64,000 nt of DNA from Albirhodobacter sp048262715. Lineage in GTDB: Bacteria; Pseudomonadota; Alphaproteobacteria; Rhodobacterales; Rhodobacteraceae. The notes beneath the pieces are model-generated. The model was not told where the DNA came from. It did not search any database and was given only the letters and a program-made list of their open reading frames with translations. This document shows positions 9,090 to 17,869 of this stretch, piece after piece. Numbering within the stretch: position 1 is the first letter of the stretch; each line of letters starts with the position of its first letter. A program made the translations under genes and the position numbers. The stretch is from NCBI GenBank assembly GCA_048262715.1, contig JBLXEV010000001.1, positions 372,001-436,000 on the forward strand. The letters run 5' to 3'.

Positions 9090-10019
9090 ATGGAACGCGA
9101 ACCCCTTTCTGGCCCGCTTCGTGGCATTCTGTGTAAGCTGGGCGCTGTTCTCGGCTTCATCTGCATGTCGATTATTCTGAAAGTCACAGCGGATGAAGTT
9201 CCACCGGGCGAGCAAGTCTTCTTCCGGTCGTTCTTTGCGATTCCGATCACTTTGGTCTGGCTGGCGGCGCGGGGCGATCTGCGGACAGGGCTTCGCGTGG
9301 CCTCGCGCTTGGGCCATGTCTGGCGCGGCGTCGCGGGGACATTGGCGATGGGGCTGACCTTCGCGGGGCTTGGCATCTTGCCCTTGCCCGAGGCCACCGC
9401 GATTGGCTATGCGGCCCCCCTGCTGATCGTCGTATTCGCGGCGATGTTTCTGGGGGAAGAGGTGCGGGCCTTCCGGCTATCGGCGGTGGCGCTCGGGATG
9501 ATCGGTGTTTTGATTATCCTAAGTCCGCGGTTCAGCGGAATCGGCGATGCGCGGCAGACCCTGGGGGCGAGCTTTGCGCTGATGGGCGCTGTGTTCGCGG
9601 CCTTGGCGCAGATTTTCATTCGAAAGCTGACCGTAACCGAGACCACCTCCGCGATTGTTTTCTGGTTCTCCTGCACGGCGACGTTGCTGTCGTTGGTCAC
9701 CATTCCCTTCGGCTGGGTGGTGCCCTCGTCGCAGGCGGCGCTGTTGCTCATCGCTGCGGGGTTGATCGGTGGGGTCGCGCAGATCTTGCTGACATCTGCC
9801 TACCGCTTTGCGGATGCCTCGATCATCGCGCCTTTCGAGTATTCCTCGATGCTTCTGGCACTCTTGGTCGGCTATTTCGCGTTCTCAGAGGTGCCGACGA
9901 TGATGATGCTATCGGGGGCGGGGCTTGTGATTCTGGCGGGCGGGCTGATCATCTGGCGCGAGCGCGCCTTGGGGATCGAGCGCGCAAAGGCCCGCAAGGC
10001 CGCCGCGCCAAGCGCCTGA
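9090..10019 (+). CDS. DMT-family (EamA) transporter
   Basis: Inner-membrane protein of 309 residues with about ten hydrophobic segments arranged as two EamA repeats (roughly residues 15-145 and 160-290), typical of drug/metabolite exporters. Conserved features include the EQVFFRS loop after the first helix, the PLPEATAIGYAAPL segment before helix 4 and FLGEEVR at the end of the first repeat. The substrate cannot be read from sequence; members export amino acids, nucleotides or other small metabolites. It lies 46 bases after queG on the same strand. Confidence 0.9.
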   Translation: MEREPLSGPLRGILCKLGAVLGFICMSIILKVTADEVPPGEQVFFRSFFAIPITLVWLAARGDLRTGLRVASRLGHVWRGVAGTLAMGLTFAGLGILPLPEATAIGYAAPLLIVVFAAMFLGEEVRAFRLSAVALGMIGVLIILSPRFSGIGDARQTLGASFALMGAVFAALAQIFIRKLTVTETTSAIVFWFSCTATLLSLVTIPFGWVVPSSQAALLLIAAGLIGGVAQILLTSAYRFADASIIAPFEYSSMLLALLVGYFAFSEVPTMMMLSGAGLVILAGGLIIWRERALGIERAKARKAAAPSA

Positions 10020-10133
10020 GATCCACGCGCTTGACACTCACGGCAATGTTCCGCGCGCCTGCTGCGCTGCGGCGTGCTTGCAGGGTGATTCTATGCTAGG
10101 TTTCCCCCCTCACTCAGCCCAAGGAGGTATAGG

Positions 10134-10337
10134 ATGAGCCGTCATATTATCGACCATGCGCCGACCAAATCGGACCCGCAATCGGGGGGAGAGCGCCTGC
10201 GCAGCTATCTCGAGATTGAGCGCCGCGCCGGAATGCACCCTGCCATTGCCACGTTGCGGCAGCGCCCTGCGCTGCGGGGCGAGCAAAGCGTCCGGCTGGA
10301 AGAATACGCGCGGATTGCACGCGGCGAGACGGTTTGA
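10134..10337 (+). CDS. Small hypothetical protein (67 aa)
   Basis: Short gene with an unusually good ribosome binding site: AAGGAGG ends about 7 bases before the ATG. The product is hydrophilic and basic with no signal peptide or membrane segment, and no known domain is recognised. The strong Shine-Dalgarno sequence and a terminator placed right after it support a real gene over a chance frame. Overlapping open frames on both strands are weaker on both counts. Confidence 0.6.
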   Translation: MSRHIIDHAPTKSDPQSGGERLRSYLEIERRAGMHPAIATLRQRPALRGEQSVRLEEYARIARGETV

Positions 10338-10373
10338 CCAAAAGCTAACGGCGCCTCGCAACGAGCGCATAGA

Positions 10374-10408
10374 AAAAGGGCGCACTCCTAATCGGAGCGC
10401 GCCCTTTT
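10374..10408. terminator. Bidirectional terminator, small ORF / ilvE
   Basis: A 15-bp stem (10374-10388 with 10394-10408, one mismatch or wobble) has a 5-base loop, with A-runs on the left and T-runs on the right. It sits between two convergent genes and can end transcription from both. Confidence 0.85.
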
Positions 10409-10430
10409 GAATTGTTGAGTGGCCCGTGCG

Positions 10431-11300
10431 TTAGGCGCGAACGAGCTTCTCGTAATCTTCCGAAATCTCGCGGGTCAATGCGCCGACTTCAAAGATGAAA
10501 TCGCCGATCTGGCCCACGGGTGTCACTTCCGCAGCGGTGCCCGTCAGCCAGCACTGCTCAAAGCCTGCGAGCTCCATCGGGTTGATCCGGCGCTCATGAA
10601 CGGTGACGCCCTTTTCCTTCAGCATCCCGATCACCGTTTGGCGGGTGATCCCGTTGAGGAAGCAATCGGCCAGCGGGGTGTGAACTTCACCGTCTTTGAC
10701 GAAGAACACGTTCGCGCCGGTCGCTTCCGCCACATAGCCGCGATAATCCAGCATCAACGCATCCGAGCAGCCTTTGGCTTCGGCGGCATGCTTGGACATG
10801 GTGCAGATCATATAGAGGCCGGCGGCTTTCGCTTCGCACGGAATCGTAGCTGGATCAGGGCGGCGCCATTTTGCAATGTCGAGCTTGGCGCCCTTCATCT
10901 TCGCGTCGCCGTAGTAATTGCCCCATTCCCAGCCAGCGATTGCGAGACGGACAGGGTTTTTCTTTGCGGAGACGCCCATATCCTCGCCCGCGCCGCGCCA
11001 TGCGATTGCCCGCACGTAAGCGTCGGTCCAGCCGTTGGCTTCCAGCATCGCGTATTTCGCGGCTTCAATTTCTTCAACCGAATAGGGGATTTCCATATCC
11101 AGCAGGTTTGCCGATTTGCGCAGGCGGATCGAGTGCTCGACGCCTTTGAAAATCTTGCCGTTGTAGCAGCGCTCACCCTCGAACACGGACGAGGCGTAAT
11201 GCAGGGCGTGGGTCAGCAGGTGGACATTCGCGTCCCGCCATTCGACGAGCTTGCCGTCCATCCAGATCTTGCCATCACGATCATCATAAGCACCGGCCAT
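10431..11300 (-). CDS. ilvE: Branched-chain amino acid aminotransferase
   Basis: PLP enzyme of fold type IV that interconverts leucine, isoleucine and valine with their 2-oxo acids. The 289 residues show the family layout: KIWMDGKLVEW near the N-terminus, HYASSVFEGERCY, the GYVAEATGANVFF phosphate-binding region and LTGTAAEVTPV near the C-terminus. The start is ATG 11300, because CAAGGAGGG lies 5-10 bases upstream; the open frame runs 8 codons further. It is divergent from petP and shares a 152-base promoter region with it. Confidence 0.95.
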   Translation of the reverse strand: MAGAYDDRDGKIWMDGKLVEWRDANVHLLTHALHYASSVFEGERCYNGKIFKGVEHSIRLRKSANLLDMEIPYSVEEIEAAKYAMLEANGWTDAYVRAIAWRGAGEDMGVSAKKNPVRLAIAGWEWGNYYGDAKMKGAKLDIAKWRRPDPATIPCEAKAAGLYMICTMSKHAAEAKGCSDALMLDYRGYVAEATGANVFFVKDGEVHTPLADCFLNGITRQTVIGMLKEKGVTVHERRINPMELAGFEQCWLTGTAAEVTPVGQIGDFIFEVGALTREISEDYEKLVRA

Positions 11301-11452
11301 AGCACCCTCCTTGAGTCGAGCCAATTTTCACAAGTTGCGTGATAATCGGTCGTGTCCGACATATTATTGCGCAAATCGTCAGCACGGGTAGCATTTGAGA
11401 CTTGGAAAGTCAACAAGGCTGACATAAAATGATCGCAAAGAAGGAGTGGCGA

Positions 11453-11959
11453 ATGGCAGAGGGTAGTGTGGGCGTTGCGGGCGGCGAGAGCCTCCTTTTC
11501 CTGACCGACGAGCAACTTCGCAAAGGGGTCGAGGCGATGTTCTTCGCCTATCGCGGTTTCACGGCAGATCCCGATCGCATTCTGGAGAAGCACGGATATG
11601 GGCGCGCTCATCACCGTGCGGTGCATTTCATCAATCGCCAGCAGGGGCTGACGGTCACCGCCCTGTTGGAGATGCTCGGCGTCACCAAACAATCGCTCAA
11701 CCGTGTCCTGCGCACGCTGATTGAGGATGGGCTGGTGGAGAGCCGCGTCGGCCGCAAGGATAAGCGCGAGCGTCTGCTTTATCTCACCGAGACTGGCATT
11801 GCGCTGGAGCGTGAGCTCTCCGAGGTGCAGCGCGCACGGATGCGCGGCGCCTATCGCGCGGCGGGGCCGCAGGCGGTGGCGGGGTTCCGTCAGGTGCTGG
11901 AAGCGATGATGGATCCGGACCTGCGTCGGCATTACCTCAAGCGTGAGGAGACCGAATGA
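11453..11959 (+). CDS. petP: MarR-family regulator PetP
   Basis: A 168-residue winged-helix regulator. The MarR core is visible (YGRAHHRAVHFINRQQGLTVTALLEMLGVTKQSLNRVLRTL, then the wing around GRKDKRERLLYLT). In Rhodobacter capsulatus the gene before petR-petABC is petP, and the identical context here supports the name. ATG 11453 is chosen because AAGGAG lies 8 bases upstream; an ATG at 11429 would add 8 residues. It overlaps petR by 4 bases (ATGA). In R. capsulatus petP and petR are reported to be needed for the respiratory or photosynthetic chain; its direct targets are not evident here. Confidence 0.88.
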   Translation: MAEGSVGVAGGESLLFLTDEQLRKGVEAMFFAYRGFTADPDRILEKHGYGRAHHRAVHFINRQQGLTVTALLEMLGVTKQSLNRVLRTLIEDGLVESRVGRKDKRERLLYLTETGIALERELSEVQRARMRGAYRAAGPQAVAGFRQVLEAMMDPDLRRHYLKREETE

Positions 11960-12732
11960 ATCAGCACGCGCCGCATCTTTTGATCGTAGATGATGACGAG
12001 AGAATCCGCAGCCTGTTGCAGAAGTTCTTGATCCGAAATGGATTTCTCGTCACGGCGGCGCGCGATGCGGCCCATGCGCGGCGGCTTCTGGCGGGGTTGG
12101 AATTCAGCCTGATCGTGTTGGATGTGATGATGCCGGGGGAAGATGGTCTCACCCTCACCCGTGATTTGCGCAGCAAGATGGCGACGCCGATCCTGCTATT
12201 GACGGCGCGCGGCGAGACCCGTGACCGGATCGAGGGGCTGGAGGCAGGGGCGGATGATTACCTCGCGAAACCGTTCGAGCCGAAGGAATTGCTGCTGCGG
12301 ATCAACGCGATTTTGCGCAGAGTGCCGCAAGCACAGGTGACCGGGCCCAAGATGTTAACGCTTGGGCCGCTCCGCTATGAGTTGGATCGCGGCGAGCTGT
12401 GGCAGGGCGAGGCGCTGGTGCGATTGACCGCCACAGAGGCGCAATTGATGCGGATTTTCGCGGCCAAGCCCGGCGAAGTGATCTCGCGCGCCGATCTCAT
12501 TGAGGAGATGGGCCGCGACAAAAGCGCCGAGGCCCGCGCGGCGGAAGCGCGTGCGGCAGAGGCGAAAGCGGCAGAGGCCGAGGGCAATGGCCAGAACGGG
12601 GCCGTCAGCGGTCAGGATCGGGCGATTGACGTTCAGATCACCCGTTTGCGCCGCAAGATCGAGCCAGATCCGCGCGAGCCGCGCTATTTGCAGACGGTGC
12701 GCGGCGCGGGCTATATGCTGGTTCCGGAATAA
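11956..12732 (+). CDS. petR: OmpR-type response regulator PetR with insertion
   Basis: A 258-residue response regulator. The receiver domain has the acidic pair DDDE at the N-terminus, the phospho-acceptor Asp in VLDVMMPGEDG, and a C-terminal Lys in DYLAKPFEPKEL. The OmpR/PhoB winged-helix domain occupies residues 130-258 and ends in ITRLRRKIEPDP...VRGAGYML. Between its second helix and the recognition helix there is a run of about 33 residues (roughly 188-220) made of AEARAA/AEAKAA units followed by a Gly/Asn/Gln stretch, which typical family members lack. The partner kinase is not adjacent; the neighbour is petP. Confidence 0.9.
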   Translation: MNQHAPHLLIVDDDERIRSLLQKFLIRNGFLVTAARDAAHARRLLAGLEFSLIVLDVMMPGEDGLTLTRDLRSKMATPILLLTARGETRDRIEGLEAGADDYLAKPFEPKELLLRINAILRRVPQAQVTGPKMLTLGPLRYELDRGELWQGEALVRLTATEAQLMRIFAAKPGEVISRADLIEEMGRDKSAEARAAEARAAEAKAAEAEGNGQNGAVSGQDRAIDVQITRLRRKIEPDPREPRYLQTVRGAGYMLVPE

Positions 12733-12821
12733 CAAGGTGCAATTGTCGGAATTGGCACGTTGTCCAAAATGCCGGATCCTCTAAAAATCAGGGCGATGCG
12801 CGCTATTGTCCGCTAGACGCA

Positions 12822-12837
12822 AGCAATTGTGATTGCT
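12822..12837. promoter_or_regulatory. Palindrome upstream of petA
   Basis: AGCAAT-TGTG-ATTGCT is a perfect 6-4-6 inverted repeat 82 bases before the petA start. It sits just after a possible promoter stretch, inside the 187-base petR-petA gap. A second imperfect dyad (12737-12758) lies directly after petR. It may be a binding site for PetR or PetP, but nothing here proves that. Confidence 0.3.
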
Positions 12838-12919
12838 ACAAGCCCGCCATGTCTGGCTGCGTGCATGCGCGGCCTGCAAGTCGTATGGCCTTTCTCAAGG
12901 CCCGGGAAGGGAGAAACAC

Positions 12920-13477
12920 GTGTCCCACGAAGATACCGCAGGCACCCGGAGGGATTTCCTCTACTACGCGACCGCAGGCGCGGGCGCTGTCACTGCCGGC
13001 GCTGCCGTTTGGCCGCTGGTCAATCAGATGAATGCTTCCGCCGATGTTAAGGCGTTGTCGTCGATTTTCGTCGACGTGTCGGGCGTTGAGCTGGGCACGC
13101 AGCTCACCGTGAAATGGCGCGGTAAGCCGGTGTTCATTCGTCGCCGCACACCGGATGAGATCGAAAGCGCACGCGCCGTTGATATCTCGACGCTGATCGA
13201 CTCGAGCGCTGAGAACGCCAACAAGCCGGGCGCTGATGCTTCCGACGAGAACCGCACGCTGGATGAGAATGGCGAGTGGCTGGTGATGCTCGGCGTTTGC
13301 ACCCACCTCGGCTGCGTTCCGATCGGTGATGGCGCTGGCGATTTTGGCGGATGGTTCTGCCCCTGCCACGGCTCGCACTACGATGCAGCTGGTCGGATCC
13401 GTAAGGGCCCCGCACCGCGCAACCTCGACATTCCGCTCGCTGCGTTCACCGACGCGACGACCGTCAAGCTGGGCTGA
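12920..13477 (+). CDS. petA: Cytochrome bc1 Rieske iron-sulfur protein
   Basis: The 185-residue Rieske subunit (ISP) of ubiquinol-cytochrome c reductase. It carries the high-potential [2Fe-2S] cluster that takes the first electron from ubiquinol. The N-terminus holds a Tat-type signal anchor (TRRDFLYYATAG plus hydrophobic segment to about residue 36) that stays as the transmembrane helix. Cluster ligands are C127 and H129 in CTHLGC and C147 and H150 in CPCHGS. The start is GTG 12920, preceded by GGGAG and matching the known VSHEDxAGTRRDFLY beginning of the family; the frame is open further upstream. First gene of petABC. Confidence 0.96.
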   Translation: MSHEDTAGTRRDFLYYATAGAGAVTAGAAVWPLVNQMNASADVKALSSIFVDVSGVELGTQLTVKWRGKPVFIRRRTPDEIESARAVDISTLIDSSAENANKPGADASDENRTLDENGEWLVMLGVCTHLGCVPIGDGAGDFGGWFCPCHGSHYDAAGRIRKGPAPRNLDIPLAAFTDATTVKLG

Positions 13478-13488
13478 GGGAGACAAAA

Positions 13489-14796
13489 ATGGGTATTCCG
13501 CACGACCATTACGAGCCCAAAACGGGCGCCGAAAAATGGCTTCACAAACGTCTCCCGATCGTGGGTCTCCTTTATGACACCCTGATGATCCCGACGCCGA
13601 AAAACCTCAACTGGTGGTGGATCTGGGGCATCGTCCTCGCCTTCTGCCTCGCGCTGCAAATCGTGACCGGCATCGTGCTGGTGATGCATTACACGCCGCA
13701 CGTCGATCTGGCCTTCGCGTCTGTCGAGCACATCATGCGCGATGTGAACGGCGGCTATTTCCTGCGCTACCTCCATGCCAACGGCGCGTCGATGTTCTTC
13801 TTCGCCGTCTACATCCACATCTTCCGCGGCCTCTACTACGGTTCGTATAAAGCACCGCGCGAAGTGACATGGATCGTCGGCATGATCATCTATCTGATGA
13901 TGATGGGCACCGCGTTCATGGGCTACGTTCTTCCGTGGGGCCAGATGTCCTTCTGGGGCGCGACCGTGATCACCGGCCTGTTCGGCGCTATTCCGGGCAT
14001 CGGCCCTGATATCCAAGCCTGGCTCCTCGGCGGGCCTGCGGTGGATAACGCGACGCTCAACCGCTTCTTCTCGCTGCATTATCTTCTGCCCTTCGTGATC
14101 GCTGGTCTGGTGATCGTGCATATCTGGGCATTCCACACCACGGGCAACAACAACCCGACTGGCGTGGATGTGCGCACGACCTCGAAAGAAGACGTGAAGA
14201 AAGACACACTGCCGTTCTGGCCGTATTTCGTGATCAAGGATCTCTTCGCTCTGGCGGTGGTTCTGCTGATCTTCTTCGCGGTTGTTGGCTTCATGCCGAA
14301 CTACCTCGGCCACCCCGATAACTACATCGAAGCAAACGCCCTCGCGACGCCTGCGCACATCGTTCCGGAATGGTACTTCCTGCCGTTCTACGCGATCCTG
14401 CGCGCTTTCACCGCGGATGTTTGGGCTGTGATCCTCGTGAACAAGCTGACCTTCGGTATCGTTGATGCGAAGTTCTTCGGGGTTATCGCGATGTTCGGCG
14501 CAATCATTGCAATGGCGCTGGCGCCTTGGCTCGATACCTCCAAGGTTCGTTCGGGCCAATATCGTCCGATGTTCAAATGGTGGTTCTGGCTCCTCGCAGT
14601 TGATTTCGTGGTTCTGATGTGGGTGGGCGCAATGCCGACCGATGGCATCTACCCCTACATCTCCCTGCTGGGCGCGACCTATTGGTTCGGCTATTTCTTC
14701 GTCATCCTGCCGCTGCTGGGTGTGATTGAGAAACCGCTTCCGATGCCGGCGACCATCGAGGACGATTTCAATGCCCACTACGGCAAAGCCGAGTAA
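13489..14796 (+). CDS. petB: Cytochrome b of the bc1 complex
   Basis: A 435-residue integral membrane subunit with eight predicted helices, binding hemes bL and bH and forming the quinol oxidation and quinone reduction sites. Paired histidines of helices B and D are visible (HYTPHVDLAF, LHANGASMFF, HYLLPFVIAG, VHIWAFHTTG), as is the PEWYFLPFY ef-loop motif at about residue 292. The length matches alphaproteobacterial cytochrome b. It starts 11 bases after petA with GGGAG upstream. Confidence 0.98.
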   Translation: MGIPHDHYEPKTGAEKWLHKRLPIVGLLYDTLMIPTPKNLNWWWIWGIVLAFCLALQIVTGIVLVMHYTPHVDLAFASVEHIMRDVNGGYFLRYLHANGASMFFFAVYIHIFRGLYYGSYKAPREVTWIVGMIIYLMMMGTAFMGYVLPWGQMSFWGATVITGLFGAIPGIGPDIQAWLLGGPAVDNATLNRFFSLHYLLPFVIAGLVIVHIWAFHTTGNNNPTGVDVRTTSKEDVKKDTLPFWPYFVIKDLFALAVVLLIFFAVVGFMPNYLGHPDNYIEANALATPAHIVPEWYFLPFYAILRAFTADVWAVILVNKLTFGIVDAKFFGVIAMFGAIIAMALAPWLDTSKVRSGQYRPMFKWWFWLLAVDFVVLMWVGAMPTDGIYPYISLLGATYWFGYFFVILPLLGVIEKPLPMPATIEDDFNAHYGKAE

Positions 14797-14813
14797 GGGA
14801 AAGGACTGACAAG

Positions 14814-15599
14814 ATGAAGAAACTCATTCTTTCCGCAATCTCGGCACTCGCTATCGGCACGGGCGCAGCCCTTGCCGCTGGCGGTGGCGGACATGTCGAA
14901 GATCACGCCTTCTCGTTTGAGGGCCCCTTCGGGAAATACGACCAAGAGCAACTGCGTCGCGGCTTCCAAGTCTACCGCGAAGTCTGCTCGGGCTGCCACG
15001 GGATGAAATTCGTCCCGCTGCGCTCGCTGGCAGATGAAGGCGGGCCGGAGATGAATGCGGATTGGGTTCGCGCCTATTCGGCAGAGCTTGATTCGGTCAT
15101 CGACCATGAAACCGGCGAAGAGCGTCCGCGCAAGGAAACTGACCACTTCCCCACCCGTTCGGGTGAAGGCATGGGGCCGGATCTCTCCTTGATGGCGAAA
15201 TCGCGCGCAGGCTTCCACGGGCCTTACGGCACGGGGATCTCGCAGCTGGTCAACGGGATCGGCGGGCCGGAGTATATCGTCTCGCTGCTGACCGGCTACT
15301 CCGGTGAAGAGAAAGAAGAAGCGGGTTCGACCTTCTACGAGAACCACACCTTCTCTACTGGCTGGATCAAAATGCCGCCGCCGCTCGCAGAGGGCGCGGT
15401 TGAGTATGAAGACGGCCACGAGGCAACGGTTGAGCATATGGCCGAAGACGTTGCGGCCTTCCTGATGTGGACCGCAGAGCCGAAGATGATGGCGCGCAAA
15501 CAGTGGGGCTTTGTGGCCGTGCTGCTGCTCGCTCTGCTCTCGACGCTTCTTTACCTCACCAACAAGCGGATCTGGGCACCTTACAAAGATCAGCACTGA
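14814..15599 (+). CDS. petC: Cytochrome c1
   Basis: A 261-residue c-type subunit of the bc1 complex that passes electrons to soluble cytochrome c in the periplasm. It has a signal peptide at residues 1-21 (ALAIGTGAALA), covalent heme at C58-SG-C61-H62, a likely axial ligand Met187 in IKMPPPL, and a C-terminal anchor helix at about 229-247 (GFVAVLLLALLSTLLYLT). Last gene of petABC, 17 bases after petB, followed by a terminator. Confidence 0.98.
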   Translation: MKKLILSAISALAIGTGAALAAGGGGHVEDHAFSFEGPFGKYDQEQLRRGFQVYREVCSGCHGMKFVPLRSLADEGGPEMNADWVRAYSAELDSVIDHETGEERPRKETDHFPTRSGEGMGPDLSLMAKSRAGFHGPYGTGISQLVNGIGGPEYIVSLLTGYSGEEKEEAGSTFYENHTFSTGWIKMPPPLAEGAVEYEDGHEATVEHMAEDVAAFLMWTAEPKMMARKQWGFVAVLLLALLSTLLYLTNKRIWAPYKDQH

Positions 15600-15623
15600 T
15601 CTTTTGCCAAGATTTAAATTTGA

Positions 15624-15649
15624 CGCGCTCCCTTCGGGGGGCGCGTTTT
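15624..15649 (+). terminator. Terminator of petABC
   Basis: A 9-bp GC-rich stem (15624-15632 with 15637-15645, one wobble) has a TTCG tetraloop and is followed by TTTT. It lies 24 bases after the petC stop. Confidence 0.88.
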
Positions 15650-15687
15650 CATTTGGGGCTTTGGTTTCTTGTGCGCGTCTTTTGGCA

Positions 15688-16383
15688 CTAATCGCCGAGA
15701 TAGGCGCGCAGCGCGGGCGGCGGCGACGCCAATAGCTCTTTGGTTGGCTGTGGCGCGTGGGCCTTGCCTTCCGCCACCAGAACCGTCTGCGGGCAGAGTC
15801 GCAACGCGTCCTCGGGATCATGCGAAACCATGAGCACGGTCAGCCTTTCCTGCGTGGCAATCTCTTCCACAAGGGTCAGCATCTCCGCCTTCAGCGCGGG
15901 GCCGAGCGCCGCGAAAGGCTCATCCAGCAGCAAGATCGGGCGCTTGCGCAACAAGGCCCGCGCGAGGGCCACCCGCGATTGTTGCCCCCCCGAGAGCGCA
16001 TCGGGTTTGCGCGCACCAAGCCCCGTGAGCCCCGCGCGGATCAGGCTTTCTTCGATGCGGGCATGATCCGCCACGGAGAGCCGCAGCGCGGGCGAGATCC
16101 CCAGCCCGATATTCTGCGCGACGGTGAGATGGGGAAACAGGTTTTGATCTTGGAACAGGATCGACAGCGGCCGCTTGCCCGCCTCCATCCGCGTGATATC
16201 GGCCCCGTCCCAGAGAACCCGCCCTGAGGTCGGTGGCAAAAACCCCGCGATGGCGGAGAGTAGGGTCGATTTCCCCGCGCCCGAGGGCCCGATCACCGCC
16301 GTGCGCGAGCCTGCTTCCAGAGTGAGGTCCGCCGCGAGGTGGAAGCTGCCTGCGGAGAGTTGGAGGCTATCGAGCGTGAGCAT
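15688..16383 (-). CDS. thiQ: Thiamine ABC transporter ATPase
   Basis: A 231-residue ATP-binding subunit of the thiamine/TPP importer. Walker A is GPSGAGKST, the Q-loop is in ILFQDQNLFPH, the signature is LSGGQQSR and Walker B is ILLLDEPFAAL. The start is ATG 16383, placing the conserved MLTLDSLQL at the N-terminus; the frame extends 11 codons upstream within thiP. It overlaps thiP by 17 bases and is the last gene of thiBPQ. The substrate is assigned from operon context and the TPP riboswitch upstream. Confidence 0.92.
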   Translation of the reverse strand: MLTLDSLQLSAGSFHLAADLTLEAGSRTAVIGPSGAGKSTLLSAIAGFLPPTSGRVLWDGADITRMEAGKRPLSILFQDQNLFPHLTVAQNIGLGISPALRLSVADHARIEESLIRAGLTGLGARKPDALSGGQQSRVALARALLRKRPILLLDEPFAALGPALKAEMLTLVEEIATQERLTVLMVSHDPEDALRLCPQTVLVAEGKAHAPQPTKELLASPPPALRAYLGD

Positions 16384-17869
16384 GGCCGATCCGATCAAAA
16401 ATCCAGAACAGGGCAAAGGTGAGTACCATCAACAGGCAGGCCGCCGCGGCGGCTTGGTCCATCCGGTAGGCGCTCATCAGTTGGAACAGCGCGAGGGGCA
16501 GGGTTTGGGTGCGGCCATCGGAGAACAGCGTGATGACGCCCAGATCCCCCATCGAGAAGGCCGCGCTCAGCCCCGCGCAAAATCCTAAGGGCGCGCGCAG
16601 ACGGGGCAGGGCGACAAGGCGCAGATAGCTCAGCCCTGTGATCCCGAGCGCGGCGGAAAGCCGATCATAATCGTGCCGCAGGCTGCGCGCTTCGGGGGCT
16701 AGGATCCGCAGGGCGAAAGGCGCGGCGAGGGTGGCATTGGTGATCAGCGTCAACGGCAGGGCGAGGCTGGTCGGGTTCACATAGGGCCGCGCGATCAGGA
16801 ACAGGCCTGTGCCCATCACCAGCGCCGAGGCCGTCATTGGCAAAGTGCCCGCCGCCTCCGCCCATGGCCGCTGCGCCAGCGCCAGTGGCAAGGCCATCGC
16901 AAGGGTCAGCGCAGCGGAGGCCAGCGCCAGGATGAGCGAGGTTGCCGTGGCGGCCCAGATCGTTGAGGGGAGATCCATGAAGGTGGGCAGGCCGCGCAGC
17001 AGAATGATCGCCAGCGGGGCAATTAAAAACACGCTCGCGGCGAAGATAACTGGCGCATCGATCCGGCTCACGGGCAGGTCTGACGCCCGTAGCAAAAGCC
17101 CTTGCGTGCTGGCCCCCTGCGGCGCGATGCGTAACGTCAGCCCGACAGCGATAACGCAAATCCCCGTTTGCAGCAGCGCCAAAGAGGCGGCGCGGGCGAT
17201 ATCGAAATCAAACCGGAAGGCCTGATAAATCGCAAGTTCAATCGTCGTCGCCCGCGGCCCGCCGCCCATCGTCAGCGCCACGGCGAAGGAGGTCAGGCAG
17301 ACGAGGAAAATTGCGAGAAAGGCGCTTGGCAGCACGCGCCCCAGCATCGGCATCTCCACATGGCGGAACCGATCCCATGCTCGAAACCCGAGCGAGGCCG
17401 CGAGGCGGTGCCGCTCTTGCGGGATTGTCGCCCAGCCGTGCAGCAGCATCCGCGTGGCCAGCGGCAGGTTGAAGAACACATGCGCGAGGATTACCCCCTG
17501 CGCGCCGTAGATCGTCAGGCTCGGTAGGCCGAGCGCGGTGAGCCCCGCATTGATCGGTCCCGCGCGCCCGAAAAGCGCAATCAGCCCCATCGTCGCGACA
17601 ATCGTCGGCAGCAGAAACGGCGCGCCGAGCAGGGAGATCAGCGCCGCCCGCCCGCGAAACCGGCGCCGATGCAATGCGCGCGCGACAGGAACCGCCCCGA
17701 GGCAAGAAAGCGCCGCCGAGAGCAGCGCTTGGCCAACCGTGAATTGCACCGCGTCCAGATCCGCGGGCCGCAGCGCGCCAAGCCCGCCCGCGAACCAAAT
17801 GGTCGCGATCAGCGGGCCAAGGACCAGCGCCGCCAGGCAGATTGCGGCGAGCGGCGCGGGCCGGATCAT
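16367..17869 (-). CDS. thiP: Thiamine ABC transporter permease
   Basis: A 500-residue inner-membrane permease made of two fused BPD-type halves with about twelve hydrophobic segments, as in ThiP. EAA-type loops are visible in each half (ATIPQERHRLAASLGF in the first, YDRLSAALGITGLSYL in the second). ATG 17869 overlaps the thiB stop as ATGA, which fixes the start; the open frame runs 6 codons further. Transported substrate inferred from thiB, thiQ and the riboswitch. Confidence 0.93.
   Translation of the reverse strand: MIRPAPLAAICLAALVLGPLIATIWFAGGLGALRPADLDAVQFTVGQALLSAALSCLGAVPVARALHRRRFRGRAALISLLGAPFLLPTIVATMGLIALFGRAGPINAGLTALGLPSLTIYGAQGVILAHVFFNLPLATRMLLHGWATIPQERHRLAASLGFRAWDRFRHVEMPMLGRVLPSAFLAIFLVCLTSFAVALTMGGGPRATTIELAIYQAFRFDFDIARAASLALLQTGICVIAVGLTLRIAPQGASTQGLLLRASDLPVSRIDAPVIFAASVFLIAPLAIILLRGLPTFMDLPSTIWAATATSLILALASAALTLAMALPLALAQRPWAEAAGTLPMTASALVMGTGLFLIARPYVNPTSLALPLTLITNATLAAPFALRILAPEARSLRHDYDRLSAALGITGLSYLRLVALPRLRAPLGFCAGLSAAFSMGDLGVITLFSDGRTQTLPLALFQLMSAYRMDQAAAAACLLMVLTFALFWIFDRIGHAHAR

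Noticed and set aside
12833..12919. Longer N-terminus for the Rieske protein
   Set aside because: The extra 29 codons lack conservation with the family; GTG 12920 has a ribosome site and gives the known start of the protein.
13378..14778. A 466-codon minus-strand frame opposite petB
   Set aside because: Lies wholly against cytochrome b, whose identity is certain; composition is that of a mirror frame.
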